Shown: positions 62,325 to 64,000 of the stretch, piece after piece
How the letters are laid out: every line of letters begins with the position of its first letter
Position numbering within the stretch: position 1 is the first letter of the stretch
NCBI GenBank assembly: GCA_938017975.1
Contig: CALIKQ010000011.1
Location: 1 to 64,000, forward strand
Direction: 5' to 3'
Origin: an uncultured Pseudomonadales bacterium
GTDB lineage: Bacteria > Pseudomonadota > Gammaproteobacteria > Pseudomonadales > Azotimanducaceae
DNA: 64,000 nucleotides
Notes under the pieces: model-generated
What the model saw: the letters and a program-made list of their open reading frames with translations, nothing else
What the model was told of the DNA's origin: nothing
The model's database searches: none
Position numbers and translations under genes: made by a program

Positions 62325-63005
62325 TCAATGAATGTCAGACATGGCCTTAAAAGCTGACTTAATGGCATCTAGGTTGAAGCCTTCGGACTGTGCGGCCTCG
62401 ATAAGAACCCGTTCCCTGCGAGCTATTTTTTCAGCCTCGATGATGACAGCGTCAACATCATCGATCGGTATAACCACAGCGCCATGCTGGTCAGCATGGA
62501 GGAGATCATCTTCGCAGACCTCCATCCCGTGGACGGTCACAGGCACACCCCAATCAACAACGTGAACATAGGCATGTGAGGGATTGACCATTCCGGCGAG
62601 CATTTGAAACTTGGGCTGCGCGTCTGGCAAGTCTCTGATCGAGCCGTTGGTGACAACCCCTAGGCAGCCCAAACCAAAGTGAACGTTTGTATTAACCTCA
62701 CCCCACAACGCACCAAAGCCAGGTGTTGGATCTAGGTCTTCGACAACAACAACGGAGGGTGTTTTTCCGCCTTCAGCGATGTATTGGTAATAACCGATGT
62801 TATCAACATGAGTGAGAGGGGGATGCTGTGCTCGGATCCTTGCTGTTCTGGCAAAGCCCACAATAGGCGGGAGGTTTGGTTGAGCACAGACTAAAGGTTT
62901 GATGTTGAAACCTCTGCCGCGACGGTCAGGATTGACCACCTCAAGGGCATTACAAATGGTGGGCGTATCTAGTTTAATGAGTGCTTGCCGCGCTGCTTCT
63001 TCCAT
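62325..63005 (-). CDS. RraA-like protein (4-hydroxy-4-methyl-2-oxoglutarate aldolase family)
   Basis: A 226-residue RraA/HMG-aldolase-type protein. GALWGEVNTNVHFGLGCLGVVTNGSIRDLPD has the G.N...R-D core that binds the metal and pyruvate-like substrate in HMG aldolase. The N-terminus LDTPTICNALEVVNPDRRGRGF fits. These proteins act as divalent-metal aldolases or decarboxylases for oxaloacetate and protocatechuate-pathway products. It follows an SDR gene by 10 bp in the same direction and probably acts in the same pathway. Confidence 0.92.
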   Translation of the reverse strand: MEEAARQALIKLDTPTICNALEVVNPDRRGRGFNIKPLVCAQPNLPPIVGFARTARIRAQHPPLTHVDNIGYYQYIAEGGKTPSVVVVEDLDPTPGFGALWGEVNTNVHFGLGCLGVVTNGSIRDLPDAQPKFQMLAGMVNPSHAYVHVVDWGVPVTVHGMEVCEDDLLHADQHGAVVIPIDDVDAVIIEAEKIARRERVLIEAAQSEGFNLDAIKSAFKAMSDIH

Positions 63006-63015
63006 AGGTGTCTCC

Positions 63016-63822
63016 TCAGTTCATTTCCATTCCGCCAGCCACAGTCAGAGCGATTCCGGTTACGTTTTCGGCGCGAGCCAAATAGAGCACTGCTTCCGCC
63101 ATGTCATCACCGGTTTGAGGCCGCCCGAGCGGAATCAGCTCCGCAGAGCGATCCTCAAACGCGACTGCAACCTCGCTGGCCGCGTTCGCCTTTGGCATGA
63201 GGTGTTCCAGCCACATCGCGGTTCCGACAATGCCCGGACAGATTGCATTAACCCGAATACCTTCGGGAGCCAGCTCACTAGCCAGAGATTGGGTGATACC
63301 GATCGCGGCAAATTTTGAACCACAATAAGCCGCCATATTAGGGACGCCTTTTTTGCCGGCGATCGAAGCTGTATTAACGATGCTAGGGTTTTCTGCCGTT
63401 TTCAAATGCGGAATTGCGGCCTGGGACATTAAGAAAATTCCCTTGCTGTTCACTGCAAAAATTCGATCCCAAGCGGCTTCGCTGAATGTCATAATCGGGC
63501 CTGAATCGACGACGCCTGCGTTGTTGACCAATAAATTGAGCTGCCCAAAAGTTTCGATGGTTTGAGCCACCGCATTGGTGCAGGAGTGGGTCTGGGTTAC
63601 ATCCAAATCACAAACAGCGACGCTCGGTTCGTTACCTGCGCCCGTTGCGACCGAGGAAAGTTTTTGGTCGAGTCCCTTTGCATGGCCTAGATCGTAATTC
63701 CAATTTTGATCGCCGGGTAGATCAGCGGCCATGACCCTGTAGCCAGCTTTCAGTAGCGTTTGAGCCATTGCAAGGCCAATGCCTCTGGCTGCCCCGGTAA
63801 CCAAAGCGACCGGCGCAGTCAT
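63016..63822 (-). CDS. Short-chain dehydrogenase/reductase
   Basis: A 268-residue SDR. VALVTGAARGIGLAMAQTL is the cofactor motif, VNNAGVV the next, NTASIAGK holds the serine and YCGSKFAAIG the Y/K pair, with VNAICPGIVGTAMW later. An insert near residues 42-68 is unusual for the family. Its ATG overlaps the stop of the upstream alpha/beta hydrolase by 4 bp, so the two are translated together. RraA follows. The three genes form a short catabolic operon. Confidence 0.93.
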   Translation of the reverse strand: MTAPVALVTGAARGIGLAMAQTLLKAGYRVMAADLPGDQNWNYDLGHAKGLDQKLSSVATGAGNEPSVAVCDLDVTQTHSCTNAVAQTIETFGQLNLLVNNAGVVDSGPIMTFSEAAWDRIFAVNSKGIFLMSQAAIPHLKTAENPSIVNTASIAGKKGVPNMAAYCGSKFAAIGITQSLASELAPEGIRVNAICPGIVGTAMWLEHLMPKANAASEVAVAFEDRSAELIPLGRPQTGDDMAEAVLYLARAENVTGIALTVAGGMEMN

Positions 63823-64000
63823 GCGAGGTCACCGCCGAAAGCGGCATTGAGTTGATCTCGGACTGATTGCATTAAAGCGGCACCATCGCTACACACTGGA
63901 GCGAGTTGCATCAAGATGTGAACTTGGTCAGCCCACTCGGTCAGCGTGACATTATTGCCTTGAGCCTCCAAGGCTTTCGCATAGGCAACACCTTCGTCTC
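63819..64000 (-). CDS. Alpha/beta hydrolase, C-terminal fragment (cut by window end)
   Basis: Only the last 60 codons are in the window. DEGVAYAKALEAQGNNVTLTEW followed by ADQVHILMQLAP looks like the end of an alpha/beta hydrolase of the lipase/esterase fold-3 kind, with the catalytic histidine expected in the QVHIL segment. The stop overlaps the SDR start (ATGA). The first part lies beyond 64000. Confidence 0.65.
   Translation of the reverse strand, partial: DEGVAYAKALEAQGNNVTLTEWADQVHILMQLAPVCSDGAALMQSVRDQLNAAFGGDLA

Noticed and set aside
1-64000. tRNA, rRNA, CRISPR, insertion sequence or phage genes
   Set aside because: I looked for T-loop patterns, repeat arrays, transposase or integrase motifs and terminal repeats and saw none that hold up.

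Overview
The window is about 64 kb of a chromosome that looks like a free-living, probably marine and oligotrophic, gammaproteobacterium. Support for this is a full-length primary sigma factor RpoD of the proteobacterial type, a 534-residue Pseudomonas-like isocitrate lyase, a LON-domain protein, SlyD-like and RRM proteins, and an RpoE-ChrR photooxidative-stress locus. Gene density is high, operons are short, and four-base stop/start overlaps are common. I saw no rRNA or tRNA genes, insertion sequences, phage genes or CRISPR arrays. The exact lineage is inference.

Layout. 0-10 kb: rpoD, a small membrane protein, a short-chain dehydrogenase (SDR), a secreted TPR protein, a PLP dehydratase overlapping a propeller-like sugar-hydrolase relative, then MATE and MFS transporters. 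10-20 kb: a serine hydrolase, an adjacent acyl-CoA dehydrogenase pair, a cadherin/esterase lipoprotein, a crotonase, two phytanoyl-CoA dioxygenase-like genes, a D-aminoacylase-like amidohydrolase and a GMC oxidoreductase. 20-30 kb: isocitrate lyase with a clear terminator, a MOSC protein, a second GMC enzyme, a hotdog protein, a luciferase-like monooxygenase, a rhodanese/CoA-binding pair and a winged-helix regulator with repeats in its leader. 30-47 kb: a phosphotransferase-fold kinase, an exported amidohydrolase coupled to ppnN, a thiolase, an MDR oxidoreductase, a CoA-transferase, a group of unknown exported proteins, an aminotransferase, an SDR, a second luciferase-like enzyme, a LON-domain protein and a GPH transporter. 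47-52 kb: slyD-like, RRM, a 59-residue SutA-like gene, a second acyl-CoA dehydrogenase pair and a third phytanoyl-CoA dioxygenase-like gene. 52-58 kb: a light-stress island with folE, a lipocalin, an ECF sigma factor and chrR on one strand, and DUF6482, MaoC, photolyase and a DUF3429-type membrane protein on the other. 58-64 kb: SDRs, an acyl-CoA dehydrogenase, a serine hydrolase, a probable selenoprotein, an RraA-like protein and the end of an alpha/beta hydrolase.

The dominant theme is breakdown of lipids, acyl-CoAs and hydrophobic or esterified compounds, feeding acetyl-CoA to the glyoxylate shunt through isocitrate lyase.

Two observations stand out. At 61755-62240 a peroxiredoxin-like reading frame is interrupted by a single TGA exactly where the first cysteine of its CxxC motif should be, with the rest of the frame intact and a hairpin just downstream; this is best read as a selenocysteine (UxxC) protein. 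Between folE and the DUF6482 gene, two divergent copies of TGATC-N17-CGTWA form a candidate bidirectional promoter for the adjacent ECF sigma factor, joining folE, lipocalin, rpoE-chrR and perhaps the photolyase gene into one singlet-oxygen/light response.
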